Assembly: GCA_016081115.2 (NCBI GenBank)
Contig: JABTTQ020003424.1
Coordinates: 682,001 to 746,000 of the forward strand
DNA length: 64,000 nt
Direction of reading: 5' to 3'
Source of the DNA: Rehmannia glutinosa
Lineage: Eukaryota; Streptophyta; Magnoliopsida; Lamiales; Orobanchaceae
Part shown: positions 35,440 to 46,639 of the stretch, piece after piece
How positions within the stretch are numbered: position 1 is the first letter of the stretch
How the letters are laid out: each line of letters begins with the position of its first letter
Translations under genes and position numbers: made by a program
Notes under the pieces: model-generated
The model's database searches: none
What the model saw: only the letters and a program-made list of their open reading frames with translations
What the model was told of the DNA's origin: nothing

Positions 35440-36709
35440 GAAGAAGGAGATCTTGAATTTCTTTCATGGAAGTGCAAGTAGGGGTCACTCAGGAATATAT
35501 CCAACATTACAGAGGTTAAAAAGACATTATATTGGAAGAATATGAAAAAGGATGTGCACGAGTTTATTAAAGAATGTTCCACTTGTTAGAGGTGTAAGGA
35601 GAGTGTGTGGCTACCCCAGGTCTTTTTGCAAACCGTTACCCATTCCATCACGAGTTTGGTGACATATCTATGGATTTTATCGAAGGATTGCCGTATCCAG
35701 GAGGAAAAGACTCTATCTTGGTGGTAGTGGACCGTTTAAGCAAAGGCCGCTCATTTCATTCCACTCAAACACCCTTTCACTACCATCTCGATTGCTCAAG
35801 CCTTGTTGGATAATGTATTCAAGCTCCATGGGATGCCTGCTACTATTGTTTCGGATCTGAGATCCTATTTTTATGAGTAAGTTTTGGCAAGAATTTTTAA
35901 GCTTCAAAAGGTTAAGCCGCATACTTCAATGACTTATCACCCTCAATCCGATGGGCAAACAGAGGTTGTTAATCGATGCTTGGAGGGGTATTTACGGTGT
36001 ATGACCTGTGTGACGGGCCGAAGAAATGGGTATTTTGGTTACCTCAAATTTGAATGGTGGTATAATACCTCGTTTCACTCGCTATTAAGACTTCTCCGTA
36101 TGAGGTCGTTTATGGTCAATCGCCCCCTCACTATGTTCCTTATCCGGCGTTGGAATCATCTTTAGAAAGTGTGGATCGTAGTCTACAGCAGAGAGAGTCC
36201 ACTATCCATATACTTAAAGAACATTTGCAGCAAGCTCGGACCGAATGAAAATGCAAGCGAGATAAAAGGCGCTCGAACGAACATTAAATGTGGGAGATTG
36301 GGTTTATGTTAGTCGCAACCCTACTGACATATGTCCTTGAAACAACATTCTTATCATAAATTGGCTCATGTATTTCGGTCCATTTCAAGTTTTACGAGAA
36401 GATCGGCACGGTGGCATATCGGTTGGATTTACCGTGACGCAAAAATCCATGCTACTTTTCATGTTAGTAAGCTCAAGAAGAAACACGGCTCACGATCCTT
36501 GCTTCCCTTATCTTCCTATTTCCTTAACTCAACATGGGCATGTTCTCTTGGAACCAGAAAAAATCTTGGAACGTCGTCACGGTTAAGAAAAAAAATAATA
36601 GGCCGGTTTGCACAAGTACTCATCAAATGGTTTAATGCTCCTGATGAAGATAGTTCATGGGAAGATTTGGAGGACATACAAAGGCATTTTCCTCATTTTA
36701 ATCCTTGAG
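35440..36709 (+). pseudogene. integrase with chromodomain-like C-terminus
   Basis: The zinc-binding part is degenerate (HSGIYPTLQRLKRHY near 35490; ECSTC and RCKE near 35570). The core shows MDFIEGLPYPGGKDSILVVV (first aspartate; 35670-35730) and the glutamate motif in YHPQSDGQTEVVNRCLEGYL (35935-35990). After WYNTSFHS (36058) comes a GPY/F-like module (YFGPFQVLR at 36368), then KIHATFHVSKLKKK. The last part, VLIKWFNAPDEDSSWEDLED (about 36619-36678), resembles the degenerate chromodomains of chromoviral integrases, which bind chromatin marks. Confidence 0.8.
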
Positions 36710-36737
36710 GATAAGGATTCTTTGAGGGGTGGGTAAT

Positions 36738-37146
36738 TGATATGAACCAAAAACGTTGAAGACAGAAATAACAACTAAACAACAAGGCAAAAGAAGTGAG
36801 ATATAACAAGTCGCATTTTCAATAAAAGAGATATTAGTTGGAAGTTTGTTAGAAAATCGGTTAGACAGGTTGGGAGACGGTTGAGTTAGTTGGAGTTTGT
36901 TAATAAAATTAGAAGTAGTCGATAGTAATTGTAGAATGGACGCTACGTATAAAAGGAGCTAGATCGGGAAAAAGAAGCAGTTAGTTGATGTGTGGATGTG
37001 AATTGTTTCTTCTCTCTATTCTATACTGTTATGAAGATTCATCTCAAGCTAATTTCTTTGTGTAAGCTTCCAGATTTCTTCTCAATTCACAATATCATTC
37101 CGTAATATATGATTCATTCTTTCTATAATTGTTTCGGTGTATATCA
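36738..37146 (+). repeat. 3' LTR of the chromovirus-like element
   Basis: 409 bp, TGATATG...TATATCA, with TATAAAAG at 36948-36955. Differences from the 5' LTR are few but many are small clustered indels. Confidence 0.9.
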
Positions 37147-37331
37147 TATTTCACGAACGAGATTGATGTTTTTTTTTTTGGGTTGATGTATTCTTCTTTT
37201 TATCTCACTGCTTAACGATGTGATTATTTTTACATGGTTGTTTTTTTAATCTAACTTTTGGATCAAAGTTCGAAAGGGGCATGATTATTATTATCCACGG
37301 ACCTTTTTCAATCCAAAGATTTTGAATGAAA

Positions 37332-40129
37332 TATGGAAACACACTAAATCCATGTAAGAATAACACAAGTGTCTAATGAGTGTATGAACCACAGAGAATC
37401 CCTGAGTTGCATTTTGGCACATTCTACAGGAGCCCTGTATACTTTGATCAACAACTATTGTTTCATAAATCATCTTTGAAATAATTTGCTTATATTTGGT
37501 GTGATTCTTTTTTAGAGTTTATAATTTGGTGTATATCTGATATTCCTTTAATTTATTTATTAAATTGACTCTCAGTTTTGTTCGGACTGTAATATGGTAT
37601 CAGATGTATAGATGAATAGTGTTATATGTACTAGTGTCACAGCTAGAGGTGTTCACAAGTTCAGTTTAAATCGGAAACGAACCGTTGTCAATAGTTCGGT
37701 TAACAGCTGACCACGGTTTTCGATTAAAATCGTAATCAAGTATCGTTTTGGCACGGTTCAGATTACGGTTCCCTATTTTGAAATTGTGAATCGGCGGTTT
37801 CAAACCAAGACTAGTGGTTTCGTTTTTATCTTTGTATTTTCCCCTCATCTATAAAAATATCCACTATTTTTTCCTTACACGAACACTCTTCTTCTTATCT
37901 CTGGCCTCTCTAATATTTCCTATCATTTTCTTTACACAAACACTTTTCAAGTTTCAAATTTCAATATTTGTCAGGTATTTACTAGATGAGGCCCCTGTGC
38001 GATTCACGGGTTTATCCTAATAATAAGTGTCCATTTGGGCCAAAGAGAAAACCAGGGGGTTGGGTCGACCGAAACTTCATCTAATCTATTTTTAGATTGC
38101 TCACCCACTCCACCCCATAAAATGACCGGCCCGATCGAGCGCTTTGACTTTGTAGACCTAATTTAAATTTTTAGTATATTTTAAAATAAATAGTATTCAT
38201 CATTAATTCATTTTATATTAATAATTTTACAATAATTACAAATGTGTTTGTCATTAAAAAATATTAATTAATATTTTTATGTTTAAATAATTTAATCGCG
38301 AATCCAATGAATCAATTTTTTTAATATAATTTTTGAAATTATATTATACTCTATTTTAATAATATACTTTGAACACTTATTTTTATGATCTTTTATTTAT
38401 TTTAAATCTCAATAACAATATTATATTACACTTCAAAAATATTTACGATAGTATTTATATTAAAAATGAAATAAATTCAACTTTATTTATTAATATAATG
38501 ATACAATCGGAGAAGATGGTACTTTAGAATTTATATTAGGATACAATTAAATTATATGACTTTCAAATACAATAATTCATTAATATATTTAAAATTTAGC
38601 ACAATCATACATATTTTTTTTTTCAGTTTTAAACAAACATTATATTATTTTTTTCATTATATAATATGAATTATAAGGATTTGTGTTATATCCAAAGTTT
38701 AAAATTTATAAATAATTCGAGTTTGTAATTTATCTGAATTGTTCTAAAATAATTCATTTAAGTTAAATATGATATCACTCTCCAAACATATGTTCCAGTA
38801 TTATTTAATAAATTTTAAATATTTAAAAAAATAAATTCAATTTATATTTATCTATAAATATAATAATACAATTAAAAGATTAAACTCTAATGATGTATAT
38901 TGTAATACCAAATTACGATTTTAAAATTTAAATTCTCATTACAATTATGGATTTGATTAAAATTATAATATTTTATTAAATTGATTGTAAAAGACAAAAG
39001 ATATAATATTATAGCCAATAATCCTGATTTGTTTTATTCATGTTTAGCTCTTTTTTAATTTTATTAATACAATATTTATACTGATTGGTCATTCACAAAT
39101 TAAATGGTTAATGTACACCAAAATTAAAATGGACAAAGTTAATGAAATTACAATAATTTCGGACAATAAACTATATTTTTAATTTTTTTTAAATTTCGTG
39201 TATGGTATTTAATTCTAATTGGACATGCCTAAACTAAAATGTCAATCTATGCCATAATTAAAATTAACAAAATTAATGATATAATTACAAAGATAGTGGA
39301 CATATGTATCCATTTTACTTTTTTGTTTTTCATAAAAAATTATCTAATTTTATTTTTAGCAAGTGCAAACAAAGGAAAACAAATTTAGAAACATATTTAT
39401 TATATATATACTAGTGTTTTACTCGTGCGATGCATGGGGTATGCTATGTTGAACTATATTAGGTATGTTGTATCGAACCATAAGTGGTTTGTTTGTCGAA
39501 CCATATAAATTTTATGGATATAAAATTAATAATTTTAATGAATACAAAACAATAATAAATATTTTAAATAATTTTCAACTTAAAATACTACTTGTAAAAA
39601 TTACAAATTTTGGAATACTTCTTTGTACACCACATTCATCATTTGTTTATTTTTGATTTTTATTAGCACAAACTAATTCAAACTCTTACAACTTAAGACT
39701 CGGGAAATAATAACGTATAATTGTTCATGATTGAATACTGGATTCTTCACATTCCGATACTGGATTGAGGTGTCTTTGGCTTTTCTTTATAGTCATGACA
39801 TATTTAAAATTTATATTATAAAGTTTTTCTTTTATCTTTTGAAAATAAGATCTTTGCATTATAAAAACCACTAACCTATTAAATTGAGATTTGAACCTAT
39901 TAATTAAAAATGAAAGTTTTTAAAATTTATAATTGAGATATATAATTTACTAATACATTTTATTATGTTGGCCTTATTTTCAGTAGTTAAAAAATTCAAT
40001 TAGAAAAATTGAAAGTAATACATTATCATTGACCATTTGTTTTAATTAGTGAGATGAAATAAAAAAATCCAAGCCCAATAATGACGGCCAGACTCAACAA
40101 ACATGGACTGTATAAAACCGGCCCAATAA
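37332..40129. other. AT-rich intergenic DNA
   Basis: No gene is seen. At 37645 the phrase TAGAGGTGTTCACAAGTTC resembles a hAT-type terminus, but no partner end was found. The block 38160-39400 is extremely AT-rich. Related phrases TGTGCGATTCACGGG (37997-38011) and CGTGCGATGCATGGGG (39424-39439), each preceded by TACTAG, stand on either side of it in the same orientation and may mark an old insertion. Confidence 0.5.
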
Positions 40130-40200
40130 TTGAGACATTAACAGCCTGTTATATCTAGTGATGACTAAGCTCAGTGGGGTTTGAGAAGGCTTACATTAGA
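40130..40200 (+). pseudogene. 71-bp fragment of a third Tic22-like gene copy (3' end)
   Basis: Closely matches 31089-31161 of copy 2: the last codons of the gene through the stop (TTAACAGCCTGTTATATCTAG) and the start of the 3' untranslated region. It is nearer to copy 2 than to copy 1, which lacks one T in the CTGTTATAT phrase. The match starts abruptly at 40130 after unrelated AT-rich DNA and stops abruptly at the T-run that ends the LINE. Confidence 0.85.
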
Positions 40201-40350
40201 TTTTTTTCTTTTTCTTCCGAACGATAAACAACTCAAGAAATTACCACGTAGCCGACTGGCTAATTACCAAATTGGCTATTACATAAGCCAACTGGGGAAT
40301 TAGTCCACCCAATTCAAATCAACAACACAATCAAGAGCCATACGAGCTAT

Positions 40351-40629
40351 TCAATTACAAATGGATAAACTCCTATGATCTTGAATCAAGAAGCAAACAT
40401 GATCAAATAAATAGCATAACAAGTAGATGTCTTCGGCTATCTTTTGCACCAACAATTTCGAAGGAGAATTGTTGTTAAGCTTGCAAACGATATCTTCATC
40501 TTCTATATGTATAGCCACATATTTGGATTTCAGATTTGGAACCAAACATAAGGTCTGACGGACTCCAAGCAAGATTGCTTCCACTAGATGATGAACATTA
40601 TCCCTAGAAGTAACCCAAACTCGAACCAT
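40351..40629 (-). pseudogene. RNase H-like C-terminal region of the LINE
   Basis: One open frame without stops: MVRVWVTSRDNVHHLVEAIL, then RQTLCLVPNLKSKYVAIH, then EDEDIVCKLNNN. The position at the 3' end of ORF2 and the pattern (glutamate-containing helix, then an I-x-D/E strand and VCKLN) match the RNase H-like domain of plant L1 elements, in degenerate form. Confidence 0.6.
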
Positions 40630-40984
40630 ACTTCCATCCTTATCACACAGACGCCCTCAAATACCACATTTATGCCCCTCCAAATAAACAACATTGAGCA
40701 CTATGATGTAGTGTCTTATTGTTTCATTAGGGAGGCACATTAAAGTCCTGTGTAATCTGCAGTACTCTGCCTTTGGTAGCATGAGTTCGGACTCCAGCAA
40801 TCAATGAGAATTCAAGCCATTCCTTAATAGCCCCATTAACAATGTCAAATTCCTCCACCTCTCCTTTCGAAAAATCCATATGGTTCGTGTTTTCCAAAGC
40901 CACCATAAGATATAGACACTCAACTCAACCGCAATTTGTCTTGAGTAAAGACTCTTCTTTGATGTCACAAATCCACTACCACCA

Positions 40985-41188
40985 TTAGCTTGGCTGTGAA
41001 GGAGGGTTGTGTTGTATCAAATCACCGCACCGGTGCAAGATTCCGAGTAAGACTTGGTCTCCCACATTGGAAAAAGAGATGTTCAAGTGTTTTTGCTCCT
41101 CTCCACACATCTTGCATCCGAGATCAACATCCATCCCCTTTTTAGCAAGTAAAGATGCGGTTGAGAGACAATTGTTTTGAGTCTCCAA
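40985..41188 (-). pseudogene. reverse-transcriptase-associated zinc-binding region of the LINE
   Basis: METQNNCLSTASLLAKKGMD, then LGCKMCGEEQKHLNISFSN: the pattern of an N-terminal helix, then C-x2-C and H-x-x-x-x-C/S, is that of the zinc-binding domain between RT and RNase H in plant L1 ORF2. The last cysteine is replaced by serine here. Confidence 0.65.
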
Positions 41189-41993
41189 ACAAAATGTTTA
41201 AGTTTGTTTTTCACACCAAGATTCCAATACTTCCTCCACATGATCTCGAGTTTTTCTTTCCTTTGCTAGATTTAGGCTTATCAATAAGGTGATGTTTTTT
41301 TTGAATAAGCGAGAGAATAGACATGTTTCTTTGAAAATGCCCCTTCTTATCCAATGCTAAATAAAATGATCTTTAGTACCGAGTTGGGTGGATAGGAATC
41401 GCAAAATGAGAGTAGCATCCTCCAAACAAAAACATTTAGCAATAAGTTCCCTGTTCCAATCAACACCATCTTCGACAAGAGATCCTTAACCCAAACGATT
41501 AAGTTTAGACCAACATCAGTTTTTAGGTTTAAAGGAAAGTGTTTTGGGGATCCAAAGACGTTCCCAAATTTCATTAGATTTCCCATCTCCCACTTTGTAT
41601 CTAAGCCCAACATGAGAGTTTTTTTTTTTTTTTAATCCAGCTTTTCCACAACCATGAGTCACCACTTTTTGGCTCACAAGTACAAAGGTTACCTTTGGGA
41701 AAATATTTCGCTTAAGGATTTTTTGATAAGGAGATTAGGTGAGTAATCCTCCATAACTATTTTGACAATAAAGCTTCATTAAAGAGGGATAAATATTGAA
41801 AACCAAGCCCCCTTCTTTCTTAGGTGCGGTCGATCTATCCCAAGAGATCTAAGAGATTTTTCCCCTTCTTGAAGTCCCCCACCAAAACTTAGAAGCAATT
41901 TGGCAAATATCTTTACACACATAAATATGCAAATGAAAGCAAGACATAACATAGTTCGACATTGCATTAATCACAATTTTCAACATGGTTTCT

Positions 41994-43440
41994 TTACGAG
42001 AATGATACAAAGATATTACTCCAATTGTTAACTCTTTTCTTCACATTATCCACCATATATTGGAAAATCTCCCTTTTAGTTCTACCAATTACCATAGCGA
42101 GGCCCAAATACTTGGAATGATATTGCTCAAAAATGGCATTCAATAAAGTGCATATATCTTTTTCCAAAGCTGGAGGAGTGTTTTTACTAAAAAGCACGAG
42201 AAAATTTATCAAGGTTGATGTTGGCGGAAGCTTTACAAAATCTCTTAAGAATAGTATGAACACTCAAAGATTGAAAAAGAGAGGCCTCACAAAATAGAAT
42301 GGAATCATCCGCAAGAAACAAGTGCGTAAGAATTGGGCCATATTTGCTGATTTTGATACCATTAAACAAGGAGAGTTGTTGAGCTTGCTTAATTAAACCA
42401 GACAAAACTTGAGAGAGGATGATAAAAGGTACGGGGATAGAGATCACCTTGCCTAATACCTCTAGTGGGTAATACATAGCTAGACAATTGTCCATTAATG
42501 TTAAAAGAAAATGAGGTAGATGAAATGCAAGTATGGATCCATTGGACAAATTTCCAAGCAAAACCCATTTGAATCAAAGACAGAGGTAATGAACTTCCAC
42601 CCAACACGATCATAAGCTTTTGACATGTCCAATTTTAATGCCATGAAAGATTTTTTCCCTTTCCTACAACCATTAAGACAATGAATATATTCATGAGTTA
42701 AGACAACATTATCAATAATTTGTCGACCGGGATGAAAGTAGATGGTTATCACTAATGCAATGATGAAGAACATGTTGTAATCTATTGACAAGAATTTTGG
42801 AAATCACCTTATAAACAACCCCACACTTTTGATCGATGGCCCTAAAAGTGTGCAATGTATGTAGGATTTTTCACTTTAGGAATAAAGGTGATCAAGGTAT
42901 GTTTAACACTTCTAAGCAATTTGTTAAATTGAAAAAATCTTTCACGACTACATAGAGTTTAGCAGAGATAATATGCGAAGTGTTGAAAGAAAAGTAGATT
43001 CATACCATCCATACCGGAGTTTTGTTGGGATGATGTTGGAATGAGGCTCTTTTGATTTCAATTTCATCCACAGGGGGAGCGGTGAGATTATGATTAATTG
43101 TGGGCGAAATCATATTGCGAATCCCCTCAAGAATATTTGTCAGGAAATAGTTGGGAAGAATGAAAAAGATCCTTATAGAAATCGTGATAACAACTTGATC
43201 TCATCAAGAGAAATACACTTTGAATCGTCGGCCTTGACAAGATTCTCAATGCAATTTCTCTTTCTATGTTGGGCGGTACAAGCGTGGAAAAATCGAGAGT
43301 TCTTGTCCCCTTCTTTTAGCCATTTGATTCTCGTCTTTTGGCTCCAATAATTCTCCTCATCCCTATAAGCTTTATCCAAAACACTCCAAAGGTGACTCCA
43401 TTCCTTCCAATCACCTTGCCACCTTGCTTTTTGGATCATT
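41994..43440 (-). pseudogene. reverse transcriptase of the LINE
   Basis: The pre-RT linker (43439-43173) has YWSQKTRIKWLKEGDKNSRF and FFHACTAQHRKRN, a hallmark of plant L1 elements. RT blocks follow: MALKLDMSKAYDRVGWKF (near 42610), NGQLSSYVLPTRGIRQGDLY (near 42450) and LTHLFLADDSILFCEAS (near 42300), where ADD is the catalytic pair. The remainder (42263-41994) contains KYLGLAMVIGRTK and VKKRVNNW. Target-primed reverse transcription would be its role. At least four frame breaks are seen. Confidence 0.85.
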
Positions 43441-43699
43441 CAGTCTAATCTTGCATTGATCAATGGTTTTAGCGAGTTGGTTCTTTTGGATTTTGTCCAA
43501 TTGATAAGTTCCAATCTACAATTAACAATTTTCTTTTGAATTTGAAAAAAAGGGTGCCCTTAATCTTTTTTACGCCAAGCAAGATCGATGACTTCTTCAA
43601 TGTCGTCCTAATGAATCCAATTTTTATCAAAAGTGAATCTACGATGCAATTTCTTTCTCCTTTGGATATTTATCTAGGAAAGCGAGGCAATGATCCGAA

Positions 43700-44375
43700 G
43701 ATCTGTTTCTCAATATGATGAATAAGAGCTCTGTATATTTGAATAGCCATTTAGGAGAACCAAAGATCCTATCTAATCTTCTTCAATAAAGCCTCCTCAC
43801 GATTATTAGCCCAAGAATATGAATGCCCAACAAACTTGAATTCCCCATATCCATTCCATCAATGAAAGCATTGAAATCGAAAAACCGGAAGTACTCCGGG
43901 TTTACCCCCTTTCTTTTCACCATGATCAATTATATCATTAAAATCACCACCAATAATCCAAAAATCACCCCATTTGCTTTTAAATGCTTCGAGAAATCTC
44001 CACTTTGCTCATTTCTAACAATCATGTCAAGACTAGCATAAACAAATATAGCCTAAAAAGTTTCAAAATTATCCTCCCACCGACACTCCACTTCAATACG
44101 AAATGGGTACAAAAGGTGGTGATGATTTTAATCCTAGCAAACCACAACAACAATAAACCACCACTAATACCAAGAGGTTCCACATTGCACCATCTATCAC
44201 TAAATATAAGTCTTTTGCACACAGTCTTGATAAAAGTATTCTTCGTTTTAGTTTCACACAAGAAAATCAAATACGGGTGATGAAGTCTTATGGACTCCTT
44301 GAGTTGGAAAATTGTAGAGGGCCTCCCAATCCTCTACAATTCCACACCTGAACCTCATTGATAACTTTAGGCTCA
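43700..44375 (-). pseudogene. AP-endonuclease-like domain of the LINE
   Basis: Reading on the minus strand from about 44360: VQVWNCRGLGGPSTIFQLKE, then LIFLCETKTKN (metal-binding glutamate, near 44260), then SGGLLLLWF (near 44150). This is the start of an L1 endonuclease, which nicks target DNA. The text continues in broken frames toward 43700, with no intact catalytic histidine identified. Confidence 0.75.
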
Positions 44376-44516
44376 TTTTAGCCGCCACCTCCACCTTTTC
44401 ATTTGACATGTTTATCTCATCCATCCTCATAATGCCTTTAGCCTTCTTGAAATTTTAGTTTTTCATCCTTCTCCTCATCCATGAGCCGAAGTTTCTTTTT
44501 TTCCTAATATTATTGT

Positions 44517-44648
44517 CGAACAACACGAATACCGTCAATGGGAGAGTTTCGCTCAAGACAAAAATGCAGTAGGTGCCAACAATCGGGGCACAACCGACTG
44601 AATTGTCGTGATCAAAGACCAATGAGCGATAGACAATCACATATTTAG
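44517..44648 (+). pseudogene. C-terminal end of a MULE-like transposase (zinc knuckle)
   Basis: The plus-strand frame RTTRIPSMGEFRSRQKCSRC continues with QQSGHNRLNC and ends at a TAG (44646-44648). The C-x2-C-x4-H-x4-C knuckle (CSRC, H, C) after an R-x-x-RIPS-x-GE stretch is the usual C-terminus of MuDR-family (Mutator-like) transposases of plants. The rest of the transposase is missing; the LINE begins just upstream and may have interrupted it. Gag proteins also have this knuckle, but the RIPS-x-GE lead-in favours a MULE. Confidence 0.6.
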
Positions 44649-44869
44649 TGATTGTTGTATTTCGTCTCCAATTTAGTAATTGTTGTATTCATGAATTTGG
44701 ACAAACCTCTCTGTATTGTCAAAAGAACCAAAAAAATAAAAAAAATGTTAAGTAATCGATCTTTGTCGGGCAAGACGATCTCCGACCGACCACGTGGTCG
44801 ATCAGGGTCAAGTTACAGGTCGGGTTGCACGACCTCCGACCGATCATATAGCATATAGTACTAAATTAT

Positions 44870-45360
44870 ATAAGATTTTATAATATATGATACTATGATA
44901 CAATGCAACGTGATTTATAGTCCGCGATTATTGTAATCCCGATCAAGACTAAATTATATAAGAGATTTTATAACATATGATGATACTATGTAGCATATGG
45001 TATAATATATTTTACAATTGATTGACGAAAAAATCAAAGCAACATATTGATAACATATGATATAGTGTAACATACGATTTGCAACGTGATTTATAGTCCT
45101 GTGATTATTATAATTCCGATCAACACTAAATTATATAAGAGATTTTATAACATATGATGATACTAGCTATATAGCATATTGTATGATATATTTTACAATT
45201 GGCGAAAAAACCAAAGAACACATTGATAACATATGATATAGTGTAACATACAAAGTGCAACATGATTTATAGTCCGTGATTATTGTAATTATGATCAACA
45301 CAAATCATATAAGAGATTTTATAACACATGATGATACTATGTAGCATATAGTATGATAAA
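44870..45360. repeat. 176-bp tandem repeat, about 2.7 units
   Basis: The phrase GCAACRTGATTTATAGTCC starts at 44905, 45081 and 45257, a spacing of exactly 176 bp. Each unit also contains ATAAGAGATTTTATAACATA and ATGATGATACTA. Units are alike except for small gaps. It lies just after the MULE-like transposase end. Confidence 0.85.
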
Positions 45361-45640
45361 AAGATGTTTCGAGTCATTTTTCATTTTTACTTTCCGAAAA
45401 AGCGAGCGAAGAAAAGACGAACGGAGACTAACTAATGATCTTGAGGTAAATGTTGTTCTTTTGTTTTACATTATTATGCTTGTTAATTTTCTTAACCAAT
45501 TGTTTCATATTTTGTTTTATGTTACTTTAATATATCGATTTTAGTTTAGGTTTAGGGTTAGGGTTTTAATATATCGAAGTTCTTAATCAATTGTTTTATG
45601 TTTCATATTGCTTTAGTTTAGGTTTAGGTTTCAATTTTTT
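45354..45640. repeat. direct repeat, left copy (about 280 bp)
   Basis: Starts AAAAAGATGTTTCGAG and includes GACGAACGGA, TGTTGTTCTTTTGTTTTAC and TTTAGTTTAGGTTTAGGG. The right copy is at 47067-47345. The two enclose the SANT-like fragment and a palindromic array. Confidence 0.8.
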
Positions 45641-45699
45641 TTCCCAAATATAGGTTTTGATTTTTGTTTCAAATTTAGGGTTTTTACTAATCTGTCATT

Positions 45700-46260
45700 T
45701 TGCTTGAATATATATGCCTCGTATCGGGGAATCAAATAATTCGTCATATGGTCCAACCAATCAGTTGGACCATTGAAGAAGAAGAATTCCTCTATGAACA
45801 TCTTAATCATTTCACTCCTCATATCATACTATCCAACCCTAGTGAATTCAACTCGTTGTTGCATCTTGTCGCTTGGGACCTAGGTGCACATTTCAAGAAA
45901 TATTTTATCCCTGGAAAGGTTAAAAGTCGATTCAAGTGTTAGAACAAAGTTCGAGGCATTTGTGCGATTCATTAAAACTCCTGGTGTGACATATGATCAC
46001 GAGAACAACATAGTTTACATTCTTGGGCTTTTTTGGGATCATGTTAGAGGGTAAGAAATATTTAATTTGTTCATATTGAATTAATTGTGCATAATAATAA
46101 ACTTTTTTGTATTTTTGTCATTTAGGAGACCATTGAGCTTGAGTGATTCTTCGGGACGAATGGGTTCAAATACTTCAAAATCACCAATAATATATTCGTA
46201 GAATCAAATGCCGCCCGGTTGACTTATCCAACGAACACGGCTACCATCCCCACGACAATC
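45700..46260 (+). pseudogene. Myb/SANT-like DNA-binding domain fragment
   Basis: The frame with ISWTIEEEEFLYEHLNHFTP, then LLHLVAWDLGAHFKKYF and GKVKSRFKC, continues after a one-base shift with KFEAFVRFIKTPGVTYD and WDHVRG. The order tryptophan-acidic helix, F-x-x-x-F/Y with K-x-R-F/Y, then GV-x-YD-x-x-x-N and W resembles the Myb/SANT-like domain found in plant regulatory and Harbinger-related proteins. A likely intron is 46051-46135 (GTAAGAAAT...TCATTTAG). The next exon (46136 on) ends in stops near 46265. The assignment is by pattern only; it may belong to a transposon. Confidence 0.45.
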
Positions 46261-46639
46261 TTACCTTGACGATGTATATGATGGTGATGTTTCACCAGGT
46301 TTCGATCCTTTAGACCGAGGTCGTTGGATGTGATCCTTGGTAGAGATGGGGTTGGTCCATCAAGGGTCGATGGTGGTGATGGGGTTGGTCCATCGGGGTC
46401 AATCTTTGATGAGGATATTAAACCGGTGTTCTTACTTAAATTTCTTTTGGTGGTTAAAATATGTGTTGGTTGAACAATTTTTAATTCATTTTGGTGGTTA
46501 TGTATATGTATGGTTGTTCTTGAATAATTTTAAATTTCCTTTGAGATGGTTTATGTATGGTTGAATATTTATCTTGTATAAATTTTTGTGTAATTTATGT
46601 ATGGTTTAATTTGTTGATGTAATGTTTTTATTTTGAATG

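Larger units (their letters stand above)
31730..37146 (+). mobile_element. chromovirus-like Ty3/Gypsy LTR retrotransposon
   Basis: A 5.4 kb element with LTRs at 31730-32136 and 36738-37146 (both start TGATATGAACCAAAAACG). A perfect 5-bp target duplication TATTT lies at 31725-31729 and 37147-37151. Internal order is gag, protease, RT, RNase H, integrase, chromodomain-like tail, then the polypurine tract TTGAGGGGTGGGTAAT (36722-36737). The coding region has many frameshifts although the LTRs are still about 95 percent alike by eye. It interrupts the 3' flank of Tic22-like copy 2; copy 1 keeps the empty site near 23810-23840. Confidence 0.92.
24684..37331 (+). repeat. tandem duplication unit 2 (contains Tic22-like copy 2)
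   Basis: This is the counterpart of 17870-24027. Differences from unit 1 are extra intron 1 sequence (about 25880-26165), a MITE in intron 7 (29991-30267), a further AATTAC-type repeat at 31310-31550, and the chromovirus-like element 31730-37146. After that element the alignment with unit 1 resumes through CAATCCAAAGATTTTGAATG at 37307-37326. Confidence 0.85.
40201..44480 (-). mobile_element. L1-type LINE (non-LTR retrotransposon), decayed
   Basis: The minus-strand order is endonuclease, linker, RT, zinc-finger region, RNase H-like region, then an A-rich tail (plus-strand TTTTTTTCTTTTTC at 40201-40214). That is the layout of plant L1 ORF2. No ORF1 is recognised, so the element is probably 5'-truncated near 44480; the exact 5' end and target duplication are not clear. 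Frameshifts and stops occur throughout. Confidence 0.85.

Noticed and set aside
37645..37800. Complete hAT MITE beginning TAGAGGTGTTCAC
   Set aside because: No matching inverted end or 8-bp duplication was found downstream; at most a truncated end.
46337..46564. 75-codon plus-strand frame after the SANT-like fragment
   Set aside because: Low-complexity hydrophobic translation of a TGG/TTT-rich tract; no domain and not joined to the upstream exon in frame.
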